A stretch of 11,559 nucleotides of DNA from Xanthobacteraceae bacterium (GTDB taxonomy: Bacteria; Pseudomonadota; Alphaproteobacteria; Rhizobiales; Xanthobacteraceae): positions 1-11,559 of the forward strand of contig JASHRR010000699.1 of the NCBI GenBank assembly GCA_030037185.1, written 5' to 3'. Positions 1 through 7,617 of the stretch are shown here, one piece after another (the first letter of the stretch is position 1; the number at the start of each line of letters is the position of its first letter). The notes under the pieces are model-generated. The model had not been told where the DNA came from. It made no database searches and saw only the letters and a program-made list of their open reading frames with translations. Made by a program: the position numbers and the translations under genes.

Positions 1-753
1 GAGTTTTGCGTATGCCTCGTCGATCATTGAAAACAGCTTGCCGACACCGTCGGGATGAGCTGACGCCCATTTGTCCGATACGTGCCACTGCGAATTGAGA
101 GCATCAGGGCTGAAGCCCGCTGCGCGCATAAGGTTCGGGATGTCGATGACGGACCGCTGCTCACCTTTCAGGATCGGCGCGATGCTGAGTGTGCTGAATT
201 GCAACATCCCGTCCACCTCACCGCGCGCGAGGAATTGATTGAGCAGCGGCGGGGAGCCCGAAATCGGCGTGGCGTCCTTCTCAAGATCGATGCCAAAGGC
301 CTGCTTGCCAGCGGCGCGTACGATCAGCCAGTCGAGAAACGTCGTTCCGAAATTGCCGACTTTCTTGCCCTTCAGATCTGAGAAATTCGCAATCGGCGAG
401 CTCGGTCTCGTCACGATCAGATTATTGTAGCGCTGGCGGCCGTGGAAAGCCCGCAATCCGATGCCGGCTTTGCGCTGGCGCATGAGGTCGACGAACGTGC
501 CCGGGGATACGTCGATCGTGTTTCCCCGCAGCATCACGTATTGCTGGCCGGGTGCCGACAGCTCGACTTGCTGCGCGGCGAGCCCGTGCTTCTTGTCGAT
601 CCCGAATTGCTGGATGACGTAGGTCACATCCGCTTGGCCGGCTGATTTGATGACGCCGATTCGGATTGGAATTTCGTCGGCCCCGCGGCCGGCGGCAGGA
701 GCCCCAACCAAGGCGACAAGGAAAGCGAATCGGATCATTCGCCTGCGGGACAT
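1..753 (-). CDS. ABC transporter substrate-binding protein, NMT1/SsuA-like (SBP3), partial
   Basis: Periplasmic binding protein for an ABC importer, cut by the left window edge: 251 codons from the ATG at 753-751 are visible and no stop is reached, so the C-terminus is missing. The N-terminus (MSRRRMIRFAFLVALVGAPA, then AGRGA) reads as a signal peptide with cleavage near residue 24. The mature part keeps the two-lobe SBP pattern, with SAGQADVTYVIQQFGIDKK at the start, an SAPGQQY segment, and FGTTFLDWLIVRAAGK and PPLLNQFLARGEVDG in the second half. These last two blocks are almost identical to SBP2 at 2336-3322, and overall the two look about half identical by eye, so they are paralogues from a duplication. 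The start is supported by AAAAGG at 766-761, seven bases upstream, and lies 19 bp inside the end of the flavoprotein gene, which suggests translational coupling. The ligand is unknown. Confidence 0.93.
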   Translation of the reverse strand, partial: MSRRRMIRFAFLVALVGAPAAGRGADEIPIRIGVIKSAGQADVTYVIQQFGIDKKHGLAAQQVELSAPGQQYVMLRGNTIDVSPGTFVDLMRQRKAGIGLRAFHGRQRYNNLIVTRPSSPIANFSDLKGKKVGNFGTTFLDWLIVRAAGKQAFGIDLEKDATPISGSPPLLNQFLARGEVDGMLQFSTLSIAPILKGEQRSVIDIPNLMRAAGFSPDALNSQWHVSDKWASAHPDGVGKLFSMIDEAYAKL

Positions 754-2315
754 GCCGTTGCCTTTTGATCCCACGGTTCGAGCGCAGCGACGCCGCGCCC
801 GGCCACCCGACCGCCGACGACGCATTCCGACAGATTGCCGCCCGAGAGATATAAAAATCCAAACGCACTGCCCAATTCGCCGGCGGAATAGAGCCGTGGG
901 ATCGGTTTTCCGAAAATGTCCAAGATCTGGCGTCGCGCGTTGTGCACCGGTCCGCCCTGGGTATTGGACACCATCGGCCAGATTTCGCCGCCATAATAGG
1001 GCGGTGTATCGATTGGCATCATCGTGCCGTGCGGGCGGCCAAACTTCTCGTCGCGCCCCCGCCGGCATGCGGCGTTCCACCGGCTGACTGTCGCGCACAG
1101 CACCGCCGGATCCATGCTCATAAGGAACGCCAGCTCCGCCAAGGTGTCTGCCCTCTTGATAAGGCCGATCTCGACCTCGCGCAGGTTGTCCTCGCTCCAT
1201 TCGAACTCCAGGCCCACAGCGTTGTAGATCGCCTGCCCCACCGGATAAAGTTTGCGGCCGTTCTCGTCGAAGATCAGACGCGAGGGAACGCGCGGGAAAA
1301 TCTGGCGGACCGCATCGTAATATTCCATCGGCCGATGGGCCGTGTCCTGGGCGTAGGGCGGGTACTCGTTCATGTAACGCCGCCCATCCTGATCAACGAT
1401 AATCCAGCACATCTTGGCGCTGGCGGCCGCGTCCCGGCCCGGGAACCAATCCGGCAGGCGCTTTACACGCAGCGCCAGCGGGGTGGGGTGGGGATATTTG
1501 AACCCATAGGCACCATGGTAGTGCCACATGTGCCAAAGCCCGGCACCGAGATCCTGTGCCATGCGGATGCCGTCACCGGTATTTGCCGTCGTGGCGACTG
1601 GCAGCACCGGCGCCTTTTCCCAGTATTGAGCCTTCAGCTCAGCATCGGACTCGAAACCGCCGCACGCGAGGACAACGCCACGTCGCGCCTTCACCGCGAA
1701 GCATCGTCCGCTTTGATCGCGAAAACAGACCCCGAGCACCTCGCGATCGCCAGTCGCGATGAGGCGCTCCGCCGCAAAGGCGCAACGCACTTTGATATCG
1801 CGCTGGGCGATATTGTCCTGCAGGACCTTCAGCACGCGCCAGCCGTTGCCGGATCGGGCGCCGCGGAAATACGGATACAGCACCTGGGCGTCCTCGAATC
1901 CCGGCACTTCGACGATGTTGGCGTCGTAAAAGGTGTCGTAGCCGGGGAACGGATAGTTGCCGCCATTGTGGCGGATGGCCACCTTTGCGCCATTCACCTG
2001 CGCAAGATCACGGAGTTCCTGCTCGATCTTCGTCATACCGTCTGCAAGCATGCGGATAATGTCATCCGGCGTCCGCTCGGCGTTGGTGGCTTTCAGATAC
2101 GCGAATGCATGGTCGGCATTGCGGGCGCAACGCATCGAGCCGTAGGAACAAATGGAGATGCCGCCAGGCATCACCTGCTTTTCGGCAAGCAACACGCGGC
2201 AGCCCGCGTCGGCAGCGTGAATGGCGCTGAAGGCGCCGGCAAACCCGAAACCGACCACGACAACATCGAACGTCTCGTCGAAGTCGGGTCTGTTTGGCGA
2301 TCCTTTTGTGGTCAT
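735..2315 (-). CDS. FAD-dependent oxidoreductase, fumarate reductase/succinate dehydrogenase flavoprotein-like
   Basis: A 526-residue flavoprotein of the FAD_binding_2 family (fumarate reductase, tricarballylate dehydrogenase and ketosteroid dehydrogenase relatives). The dinucleotide-binding fold is at residues 17-46, with the GFGFAG loop at 22-27 and an acidic residue (E45) at the end of the second strand, followed by PGGISICSYG. The C-terminal FAD-binding block is clear: TQGGP near 455, then KPIPRLYSAGELGSAFGFLY and GGNLSECVVGGRVAGR near 475-507. There is no signal peptide or membrane helix, so a soluble cytoplasmic enzyme is likely. Members carry out redox at a C-C bond next to a carboxylate or carbonyl; the substrate here cannot be read. 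It lies 20 bp after SBP2 and overlaps the SBP3 start by 19 bp, so it sits between two paralogous binding-protein genes. The ribosome site is poor: AAGG directly abuts the ATG. Confidence 0.93.
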   Translation of the reverse strand: MTTKGSPNRPDFDETFDVVVVGFGFAGAFSAIHAADAGCRVLLAEKQVMPGGISICSYGSMRCARNADHAFAYLKATNAERTPDDIIRMLADGMTKIEQELRDLAQVNGAKVAIRHNGGNYPFPGYDTFYDANIVEVPGFEDAQVLYPYFRGARSGNGWRVLKVLQDNIAQRDIKVRCAFAAERLIATGDREVLGVCFRDQSGRCFAVKARRGVVLACGGFESDAELKAQYWEKAPVLPVATTANTGDGIRMAQDLGAGLWHMWHYHGAYGFKYPHPTPLALRVKRLPDWFPGRDAAASAKMCWIIVDQDGRRYMNEYPPYAQDTAHRPMEYYDAVRQIFPRVPSRLIFDENGRKLYPVGQAIYNAVGLEFEWSEDNLREVEIGLIKRADTLAELAFLMSMDPAVLCATVSRWNAACRRGRDEKFGRPHGTMMPIDTPPYYGGEIWPMVSNTQGGPVHNARRQILDIFGKPIPRLYSAGELGSAFGFLYLSGGNLSECVVGGRVAGRGVAALEPWDQKATACPAGE

Positions 2316-2335
2316 CCTTCGAAGAATTTTCTTTG

Positions 2336-3322
2336 TTAGCGGAACAGAAACGCCGCGGGATCAACGGTGGTGACGCCCACGGCCTGTTCGCCCGCGATTG
2401 CTACGATCGTATCGAGTAGCTCCTGAGTTGGCTTGATCAGTTCCGCACTGTAGGGCGGATTGACGACGCCGCGTTCGAGGTCCCGATAGGCAGCGATGAT
2501 CGCCGGATCGGTGATATTGATCCTTTGCGCCAGGGCGGGCCACAGCCCGTCGTCCTGCCGGAGTAACGCATACGCCTCGCCCAACATCTTCGGCAGCCTC
2601 GTCAAGGCTTGCGGATTCGCCTTTGCCCATTTCTCGGTGATGATCCACTGAACATAGAACACGTCGGATCGAAAGCCGGCGGCCTTCATTAGCGCCGGCA
2701 AATCGATCAGCACCCGCTGCTCGCCCCGCGCTATTGGGGCGAGAGTGAGCGAGCTGAACTGCAGCGTCGCATCGACCTCGCCTCTTGCCAGAAATTGGTT
2801 CAGCAAAGGAGGGGCGCCCGAAACTAGCCTTGCGTCGGTCTGAAGATCGACGTTGTAGGCTTTCTTGCCGGCGGCGCGCACGATCAGCCAGTCAAGGAAG
2901 GTCGTGCCGAAGGTGCCGACCTTCCTGCCCTTTAGGTCCGCGAACGCGTTGACCGATGAGTCGGGTTTGACGACGAAGGCGTTGTTGTAGCCCTGAAAGC
3001 CGTGAATCGCCTGGATGGCGTTGCCGCCCTTGCGTTGGCGCAGCAAGTCGATGAAATTGCCACCCGCGATGTCAGCCGCTCCCGACCGGAACATGTTATA
3101 TTGCTGGCCCGGCGCTGCGTAATCGATGATTTGGATAGTGATTCCGTATTTCTTGTCCAGACCGGCTTGCTGAACCGCAAACGGTACTTCGCTCTGCCCG
3201 GCTGAACCGATGACAGCAAACCTCAGCGTCGGTGCCCCTTGGCTCCGAGCGCTGCCGGCGTCAGCGACCGCAGCAGCCACAAGCGCGAGGGCGAGCGTCG
3301 CCAATGCTTTCCGGGCCGTCAT
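2336..3322 (-). CDS. ABC transporter substrate-binding protein, NMT1/SsuA-like (SBP2)
   Basis: A complete 328-residue periplasmic binding protein. Residues 1-28 form a signal peptide (short basic start, alanine/leucine-rich core, cleavage near SARSQG). The mature part begins with a strand (TLRFAVIGSAGQSEVPFAVQ) typical of the SsuA/TauA/NMT1 group, followed by APGQQYNMF, DLKGRKVGTFGTTFLDWLIV and PPLLNQFLARGEVD. The length is normal for the family. The start at 3322 is backed by GGAGA at 3332-3328, five bases upstream. The gene lies 47 bp after the VOC gene and 20 bp before the flavoprotein gene. It is a close paralogue of SBP3 and only distantly related to SBP1. It has no dedicated permease next to it, so it most likely feeds the permease/ATPase pair at 5213-6873. 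That partnership is inference. Confidence 0.95.
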   Translation of the reverse strand: MTARKALATLALALVAAAVADAGSARSQGAPTLRFAVIGSAGQSEVPFAVQQAGLDKKYGITIQIIDYAAPGQQYNMFRSGAADIAGGNFIDLLRQRKGGNAIQAIHGFQGYNNAFVVKPDSSVNAFADLKGRKVGTFGTTFLDWLIVRAAGKKAYNVDLQTDARLVSGAPPLLNQFLARGEVDATLQFSSLTLAPIARGEQRVLIDLPALMKAAGFRSDVFYVQWIITEKWAKANPQALTRLPKMLGEAYALLRQDDGLWPALAQRINITDPAIIAAYRDLERGVVNPPYSAELIKPTQELLDTIVAIAGEQAVGVTTVDPAAFLFR

Positions 3323-3369
3323 GATCTTCTCCGCCGGTTCGAAACGTTTCTTGGCCTCCAGCGCAACGA

Positions 3370-3789
3370 CTACGCGGTCTCATCGTCCGACCACTCCACA
3401 ATGTCGGGACTAGTCGGCCGGTATGTCAGCACTTGAACCTCAAAGCAGCCGTTGTCGCTCAGGAGCACGCTGCGGGCCTGCGCTTCTTGGAGGTCGATCG
3501 GCCCACGCTGCCATTTCCAGCCCTTGTCCACCAGCGATCTCGCCGCAGCCTCGACATCGCCGCTGCGGAAGGCAACATGCAGAAAACGCGGCGCTCCGGC
3601 TGCGTCCCTGTTCTCGACCAGCTCTAATTTCATGCCGGTCGGATCGCCGACCATGGCCATGCGGGTGCCGGTGCGCTTGGCGGTCGCGCGCCGAAGGACC
3701 TTCATGCCGCCAGTCCTGACCAGGAGCTCGACATAATAGTCGAGATCGGCCACCTCGACAGCGACATGGTCGAGCCTGTCGAGCTTCAT
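3370..3789 (-). CDS. VOC family protein (glyoxalase/epimerase/dioxygenase fold)
   Basis: A 139-residue protein with two beta-alpha-beta-beta-beta modules, the normal length for a single VOC chain. The first module opens with RLDHVAVEVADLDYYVELLV and ends with GMKLELVEN; the second opens with FLHVAFRSGDVEAAARSL and ends with GCFEVQVLTY. The expected metal ligands are all present in the glyoxalase I/methylmalonyl-CoA epimerase arrangement: H8, E56, H71 and E117. A metal-dependent isomerase, lyase or epimerase role on a pathway intermediate is therefore plausible. It is shorter than a typical two-domain extradiol dioxygenase, though a dioxygenase role cannot be excluded. Its ATG overlaps the TGA of the FAD-linked oxidase gene in an ATGA junction (3786-3789), with GAGG five bases upstream, so the two are probably made together and may act on successive intermediates. 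The substrate is unknown. Confidence 0.92.
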   Translation of the reverse strand: MKLDRLDHVAVEVADLDYYVELLVRTGGMKVLRRATAKRTGTRMAMVGDPTGMKLELVENRDAAGAPRFLHVAFRSGDVEAAARSLVDKGWKWQRGPIDLQEAQARSVLLSDNGCFEVQVLTYRPTSPDIVEWSDDETA

Positions 3790-5216
3790 GGCCGCCTCAC
3801 GGCAGAGCGCAGCCTGCCCCGGCCGAGAAGATCATGCGGGTCGAGTTCAGATTTCATCTTCACGATCGGGGCAACGTCGGCAAACAGGCCATTGTCCTCG
3901 ATCACGTTGCTGTGAGAGTTCTGGTATCTGATATTGTTGGCGTCACAGAACTGCAGCACTTCCTCTATCTTGCCGGGCTCGGAGCCGTTGCGCAGGACGC
4001 ACAGCGCAGCCGGGAGTGAGTCGCCGTCCATGCCGAGCGCGTCCAGCATCCACTTCGAGCGAATGAATTTCATCTCGACCAGAAGAGCATTGCCGAACCG
4101 CGCCTTGAGCAGGTTGACCGTCGCCTCGGGATTCCCGGAATCAAAGTAGATGTGGCAGAAGGCGGCTTGAGGCAGGTAGCGCTTCACCCACAGCATGCGA
4201 TGACCGTAGACCATTTGTGCGATCGATGGCTTGCTGGAAGGGTCGACTTGCCATTCCTGCCACTCGACTAGAGCGCCGCCGTGGGCCGCGACGAGCTTAC
4301 TGATGTCCTGCGTTTGCGCGCGATCAAAGATCATCAGTACGCCGGCGCCTGGCTGACGCACCGAGGCAAGTTGGTGCACGCCGGCCATCAACGCTTCTTC
4401 TTGGGCGGTGGCGACGCGCACACGGTAGTGCATGTCATTGGAAATTTCGTTCACGAAGGCTGATGCCTGTGCGAAAGTCGGATGAAAGCTTACCGCCTCG
4501 AGCCATTCGTGAGCAGCGACGGTGCGCATGCTAACCTGCGTGCAAATGCCGACTGCCCCGAAGGTGTGCAGAAGCGGCTTGACTTCCTCGCCTCGCAACG
4601 TCAGCACGCGCGGCTCCTCTTCGACGGTGACGACCTGCACTTGGTCTACGATGTCGTCCCACACTGCGCCATACATGCTGCTGCCGAGTCCGGCATGGCC
4701 GCCACAAAGCCATCCCGCAATCGTTGCGACCGAGTAGGTTGTTGTGAGCACCGGCAATTCGCGGGACTTACACCGTGCCGCTTTTTCCATTTTTCCCTGC
4801 ACCGTGCCGGCCGGCGTGCGCACCATATCGTCCTGGACTTCCGGATCACCGGTAAGGCCGCGCAGATCGATGATGAGTCCCCCGTCCTCGGGCGCGATCA
4901 GGCCGAAGTTCGACGTACCGGCGCCGCGGATGATCAGCGGGATCCGATTGCGCGCAGCGATCCGCGTGAGCTGGACCACATCCTCTTCGCTGGTCGGGCG
5001 CACTACCGCCTGCACGCCCAGGCCAGCGCCGCGTTCCTTGGTGCGCCGCTCGATCTCGCGCTGCAGGATTGGCGAGAGCCAGGACTCATCGCGTGTCAGG
5101 CGCGAGATCTCCTGGCTCGACGATGACACAGCGTGATCGCCAAGTCTCTCGCGAAGCTCTCGCACGACTTCGCTCTGCGGATTGCCCATTCTGCTCTCTC
5201 CGCGGCGGTCGCTCAT
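3786..5216 (-). CDS. FAD-binding oxidoreductase, VAO/GlcD (FAD_binding_4, PCMH) type
   Basis: A 476-residue flavoenzyme with the PCMH-type FAD domain at about residues 68-235: VVRPTSEEDVVQLTRIAARN, then IIRGAGTSN (95-103) for the pyrophosphate loop, CGGHAGLGSSMYGAVWDDI (171-189), and FGAVGICTQVSM closing the domain. The C-terminal tail has the usual LDPHDLLGRGRL ending. Relatives oxidise alcohols, hydroxy acids or phenolics and pass electrons to O2 or a carrier. I see no obvious covalent-flavin His at the usual position, so FAD is probably non-covalent. No signal peptide is present. Start choice: 5216 gives an ATGA overlap with the ATPase stop (5213-5216) and matches the neighbouring junctions. 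The ATG at 5189-5187 (467 residues) has a much better ribosome site (GGAGA at 5201-5197) and is a serious alternative. The next gene, the VOC gene, overlaps by ATGA. Confidence 0.93.
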   Translation of the reverse strand: MSDRRGESRMGNPQSEVVRELRERLGDHAVSSSSQEISRLTRDESWLSPILQREIERRTKERGAGLGVQAVVRPTSEEDVVQLTRIAARNRIPLIIRGAGTSNFGLIAPEDGGLIIDLRGLTGDPEVQDDMVRTPAGTVQGKMEKAARCKSRELPVLTTTYSVATIAGWLCGGHAGLGSSMYGAVWDDIVDQVQVVTVEEEPRVLTLRGEEVKPLLHTFGAVGICTQVSMRTVAAHEWLEAVSFHPTFAQASAFVNEISNDMHYRVRVATAQEEALMAGVHQLASVRQPGAGVLMIFDRAQTQDISKLVAAHGGALVEWQEWQVDPSSKPSIAQMVYGHRMLWVKRYLPQAAFCHIYFDSGNPEATVNLLKARFGNALLVEMKFIRSKWMLDALGMDGDSLPAALCVLRNGSEPGKIEEVLQFCDANNIRYQNSHSNVIEDNGLFADVAPIVKMKSELDPHDLLGRGRLRSAVRRP

Positions 5217-5977
5217 GCCGCCTGCTCGGAAAGGCCGCCCGGCGCATTGCGGTCGATCAAGCTGCGGACCTGCGCGGCGATCTCAACAAGACGCGGGTCA
5301 TCGACGTGGCGCGGGCGCCGCACGTCCACGCCGACGTCTGCGATCACAGTGCCGGGCTGCGCGCTCAGCACGATGACCCGGTCAGCAAGATAGCATGCCT
5401 CCTGGATATTGTGAGTGGCGAACAAGACAGTGCGTTCTTTCTCGGTGCACAGGCACACAAGTTCACCACGCAAGCGCGTGGCAGTGAGTTCGTCGAGCGC
5501 CGCGAATGGCTCGTCCAACAGGAGGAGATCGGGGTCGACCGCAAGGGCGCGCGCCAGCGACACCCGCTGCTGCATGCCGCCCGACAGTTGAGCAGGAAAT
5601 TTGCCGGCCGCGGCGCTGAGGCCGACAAGATCGATCATCTCGTCGGCTCGCCGGCGCGCCTCGCGCTTGCCGGCCCCACGTGCCTCCAGCACAAAAGCAA
5701 CGTTGTTGCGCGCCGACCGCCAGGGGAGAAGCCGCGGCTGCTGGAACAGACACGCCAGGGTCGCAGTGGCAGGCTCGCGAGCAAATGAGCCCTCGTAGCC
5801 GGTGTCGAGTCCGGCGGCGATGTGCAGCAAAGTCGATTTGCCGCAACCGCTCTGCCCGACCATCGCGGTGAAACTGCCGCGTTCGAGGGAAAGGTTGACG
5901 CCTTTGACGGCCACTGTCGCGTCGCGGCCGGCCTGAAACGTGCGGCCGATGTTGCGGAATACCAGGCGCGCGCTCAT
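5213..5977 (-). CDS. ABC transporter ATP-binding protein, SsuB/TauB/NrtD-like
   Basis: A 254-residue ATPase that powers the importer. All the standard motifs are present: Walker A GQSGCGKST at 41-49, Q-loop in LFQQPRLLPW (78-87), signature LSGGMQQR at 131-138, Walker B LLLLDEP at 151-157, D-loop AALD, and the switch His in ATHNIQEA (H189). The sequence matches the nitrate/sulfonate/taurine/pyrimidine-precursor importer class. I chose the ATG at 5977 because it has a textbook GGAGG at 5986-5982, four bases upstream, and its ATG overlaps the permease stop as ATGA. The in-frame ATG at 6010 would add 11 residues rich in Gly and Pro that lie inside the permease gene. The downstream oxidase gene again starts in an ATGA overlap. 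Confidence 0.96.
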   Translation of the reverse strand: MSARLVFRNIGRTFQAGRDATVAVKGVNLSLERGSFTAMVGQSGCGKSTLLHIAAGLDTGYEGSFAREPATATLACLFQQPRLLPWRSARNNVAFVLEARGAGKREARRRADEMIDLVGLSAAAGKFPAQLSGGMQQRVSLARALAVDPDLLLLDEPFAALDELTATRLRGELVCLCTEKERTVLFATHNIQEACYLADRVIVLSAQPGTVIADVGVDVRRPRHVDDPRLVEIAAQVRSLIDRNAPGGLSEQAA

Positions 5978-6873
5978 TTGGCCTCCGCGCGGCGCCAGCG
6001 GAACGCCCACCGTTCGAGCGGGCGTAACGCGCAGAATTCGAACAGCAGCATCAGCGCGATGAACGGCAGCGCCGCCGCCATCACCCGCTTCATATCCACC
6101 AGATTGTAAAAATACTGGATGCGATAGCCGACTCCAGAGGAACGGCCGAGCAGCTCAACAAATATCATCAGCCGCCATGTCAGTGACAAACCGGTACGCG
6201 CCGCAGTGAAAATAAACGGCATTGTCTGGGGCAGGATGACTCGCCACAGGATCGTGAATTTGGGAACCGCAAAGGCCCGCGCCATTTCCTGCAATTCCGG
6301 ATTGATAGCGCGAACGCCATCCCAGACGGCGAAAATCATCGGCGGCGCCACGATCAGCGCGGCCCCGATCATCGCCGCTTGGTCATTCACACCCACCGAG
6401 AGGTAGACGATGACAACTATCACAAGCGACGGGATCGACGCGCCGATCGTCACCCATGGCCCAAACATGCGTTCAGCGAGCCGCGAGCGTGCGAGCAACG
6501 CGCCAATCGCCAGCGCGGCCGCGAGTGCAATGAAGAAAGCGCCGAGAATGCGGACGACGGTGATGCCGATGTCAGACCAAAGATAACCCTCGCGGTTTGA
6601 CTGCTCGACCGCCAGAATTGATGCCACGGGGCCCGGAAGGACATCGGCACCCACCAGGTAAGATAGCATTTGCCACACCAACCCGAGAAGAAACAAGGAA
6701 GCAACGAGATAAAGCCCCGCACGCAAGCGATCCGCCAATGTGGGCTCGGTAGTCGCCTCATCCAGGCCGGCAGCGGGGAGACGGAATTCCCGCGCTGGTG
6801 GAATGGCTCCCGGCTCGGCGCTGTCCGCCGATCTGTCGTACGGCGCTCGGGCCCCTGTCGGCATGACTGTCAT
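5974..6873 (-). CDS. ABC transporter permease, SsuC/TauC/ThiX-like
   Basis: A 299-residue inner-membrane permease of the binding-protein-dependent (BPD_transp_1) class. After a hydrophilic N-terminus of about 45 residues come about six hydrophobic segments: near 52-75 (LYLVASLFLLGLVWQMLSYL), 100-125, 137-160, 166-185, around 225-240 and 260-283. The EAA loop that docks the ATPase is recognisable as ELQEMARAFAVPKFTILWRV followed by ILPQTMPFI. The length is slightly above the usual 250-280 because of the N-terminal tail. An in-frame stop lies two codons before the ATG at 6873, which fixes the 5' limit. No convincing ribosome site precedes 6873, and the true start may be M4 (6864) or further in. 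It shares an ATGA overlap with the ATPase gene. It is the only permease in the window and presumably serves all three binding proteins. Confidence 0.94.
   Translation of the reverse strand: MTVMPTGARAPYDRSADSAEPGAIPPAREFRLPAAGLDEATTEPTLADRLRAGLYLVASLFLLGLVWQMLSYLVGADVLPGPVASILAVEQSNREGYLWSDIGITVVRILGAFFIALAAALAIGALLARSRLAERMFGPWVTIGASIPSLVIVVIVYLSVGVNDQAAMIGAALIVAPPMIFAVWDGVRAINPELQEMARAFAVPKFTILWRVILPQTMPFIFTAARTGLSLTWRLMIFVELLGRSSGVGYRIQYFYNLVDMKRVMAAALPFIALMLLFEFCALRPLERWAFRWRRAEAK
5982..5986 (-). promoter_or_regulatory. Ribosome binding site deciding the ATPase start
   Basis: A perfect GGAGG, four bases upstream of the ATG at 5977-5975 and lying inside the 3' end of the permease gene. 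It makes 5977 the better start than the upstream in-frame ATG at 6010 and supports re-initiation at the ATGA junction. Confidence 0.8.
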
Positions 6874-7181
6874 CAGCTATGAGGACTTCGGCTTGTCCTG
6901 TTTCGAGCAACTATACAACGGCAGACAGGCGGCGCCATGAAATTTCGACCACTATGTTTTTGCGCGAGATATGAGCTCGCCAACTGGCGACGCCCGGTTG
7001 ACCATCGTCTGCCCGATAGGCCGTGCAGCGGCGTTGCAAGCCGCAAATCGACCGCTATCGAAGCTGAGCAAGCAGGACCACCAGCGGTCAAAATCGGATA
7101 ACGTAGGCTGGCGCCATCACAAGCTGACTCGCTCGATATCAGGTCAAAGCCGGGCGTACGCTTGCGTATCGGCTCCACCGC
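6874..7181 (-). other. Non-coding or decayed stretch upstream of the permease gene
   Basis: I recognise no gene in this 308-bp stretch. The minus-strand frame that carries the last conserved deaminase residues stays open through it and ends with a TGA at 6875-6873 that overlaps the permease ATG (TGATG). The encoded sequence looks like no family I know and is rich in Arg and Ser, so I read it as chance read-through or relic sequence. A TATAGT near the permease (around 6914-6909) has no good -35 partner. A promoter for the permease half of the operon could lie here but is not demonstrable by eye. Confidence 0.35.
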
Positions 7182-7617
7182 AGCGCCAGTATGGAGGGCG
7201 ATGCACTCGGATTACCCCCGCGACCACTGGGAGATCCCAGCCGACCATACCGGCGAACCGCTCGCAGGAATAATCCTTGAAATTGCAGGCGAGCTTGGCG
7301 AAGCGCGCGATGTCGCTGTTGCGCCCGCCAGGCACCAACGTGGCGATGCCAGCATTGAGGATGGCGCCGAGTCACATTGGGCACGGCTCGCAGGTGGCCG
7401 AGAGCACCGGCTCCGGAACTGACGCCGCGCAGCTTTCTCGTCGCCGCTGCGATCGCGAGCCTCTCCGCCTGCGCGGTGGCGTCGGACCTCGAGACCTTGA
7501 GACTACGGCGGCGAGCAATGACCTCCCCCTCGATCGCCACCACTGCGCCAGACGGCTCTTGGCGCGTGGCGGCCCCAGGTTTCGCCGCTTCAATTGCAAT
7601 ATTTATTAATCACCCAT
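7182..7617 (-). pseudogene. Decayed nucleoside deaminase (guanine/cytosine/tRNA-adenosine deaminase-like)
   Basis: Fragments of a zinc-dependent cytidine-deaminase-fold protein are spread over three frames in the right order. The likely old start is ATG 7617-7615, with GAGGG seven bases upstream, but that frame stops after three codons. A frame open from 7609 gives AIEAAKPGAATRQEPSGAVV, AIEGEVIA and DATAQAERLAIAAATRKL. A second frame gives ATCEPCPM, then TGA (7374-7372), then LGAILNAGIATLV, GGRNSDIARFAKL and CERFAGMVGWDLPVVAGVI. A third frame resumes with ECIALHTGA at 7208-7182. In the intact family these join into one chain with HAE and PCPMC zinc motifs. Here the zinc His is Gln (CAG, 7471-7469), the last zinc Cys is a stop, and about three single-base shifts are needed (near 7610, between 7425 and 7395, near 7209). 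It is therefore non-functional. Its place and strand suggest it was once part of this operon. Confidence 0.8.

Noticed and set aside
942..2339. A plus-strand open frame of 465 codons
   Set aside because: It lies entirely opposite the FAD flavoprotein gene, whose motifs are unmistakable. The plus-strand product has no recognisable domain, and such mirror frames are common in GC-rich DNA.
3341..3350. A 10-bp palindrome (GAAACGTTTC) between the VOC and SBP2 genes
   Set aside because: It is short, within a 47-bp intra-operon spacer, with no promoter elements around it; chance is a sufficient explanation.
5978..6010. Eleven-residue N-terminal extension of the ATPase (start at 6010)
   Set aside because: The extension lies within the permease gene and is Gly/Pro-rich, while the ATG at 5977 has a perfect GGAGG and an ATGA overlap.
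6963..6979. A GCGAG/CTCGC inverted repeat upstream of the permease
   Set aside because: The arms are only 5 bp with a 7-bp spacer and no adjacent promoter motif, so it is not supportable as an operator.
7372..7374. Selenocysteine reading of the TGA in the deaminase relic
   Set aside because: The zinc His is also lost and frameshifts are present on both sides, so the gene is already dead. It is kept only as a low-interest check.
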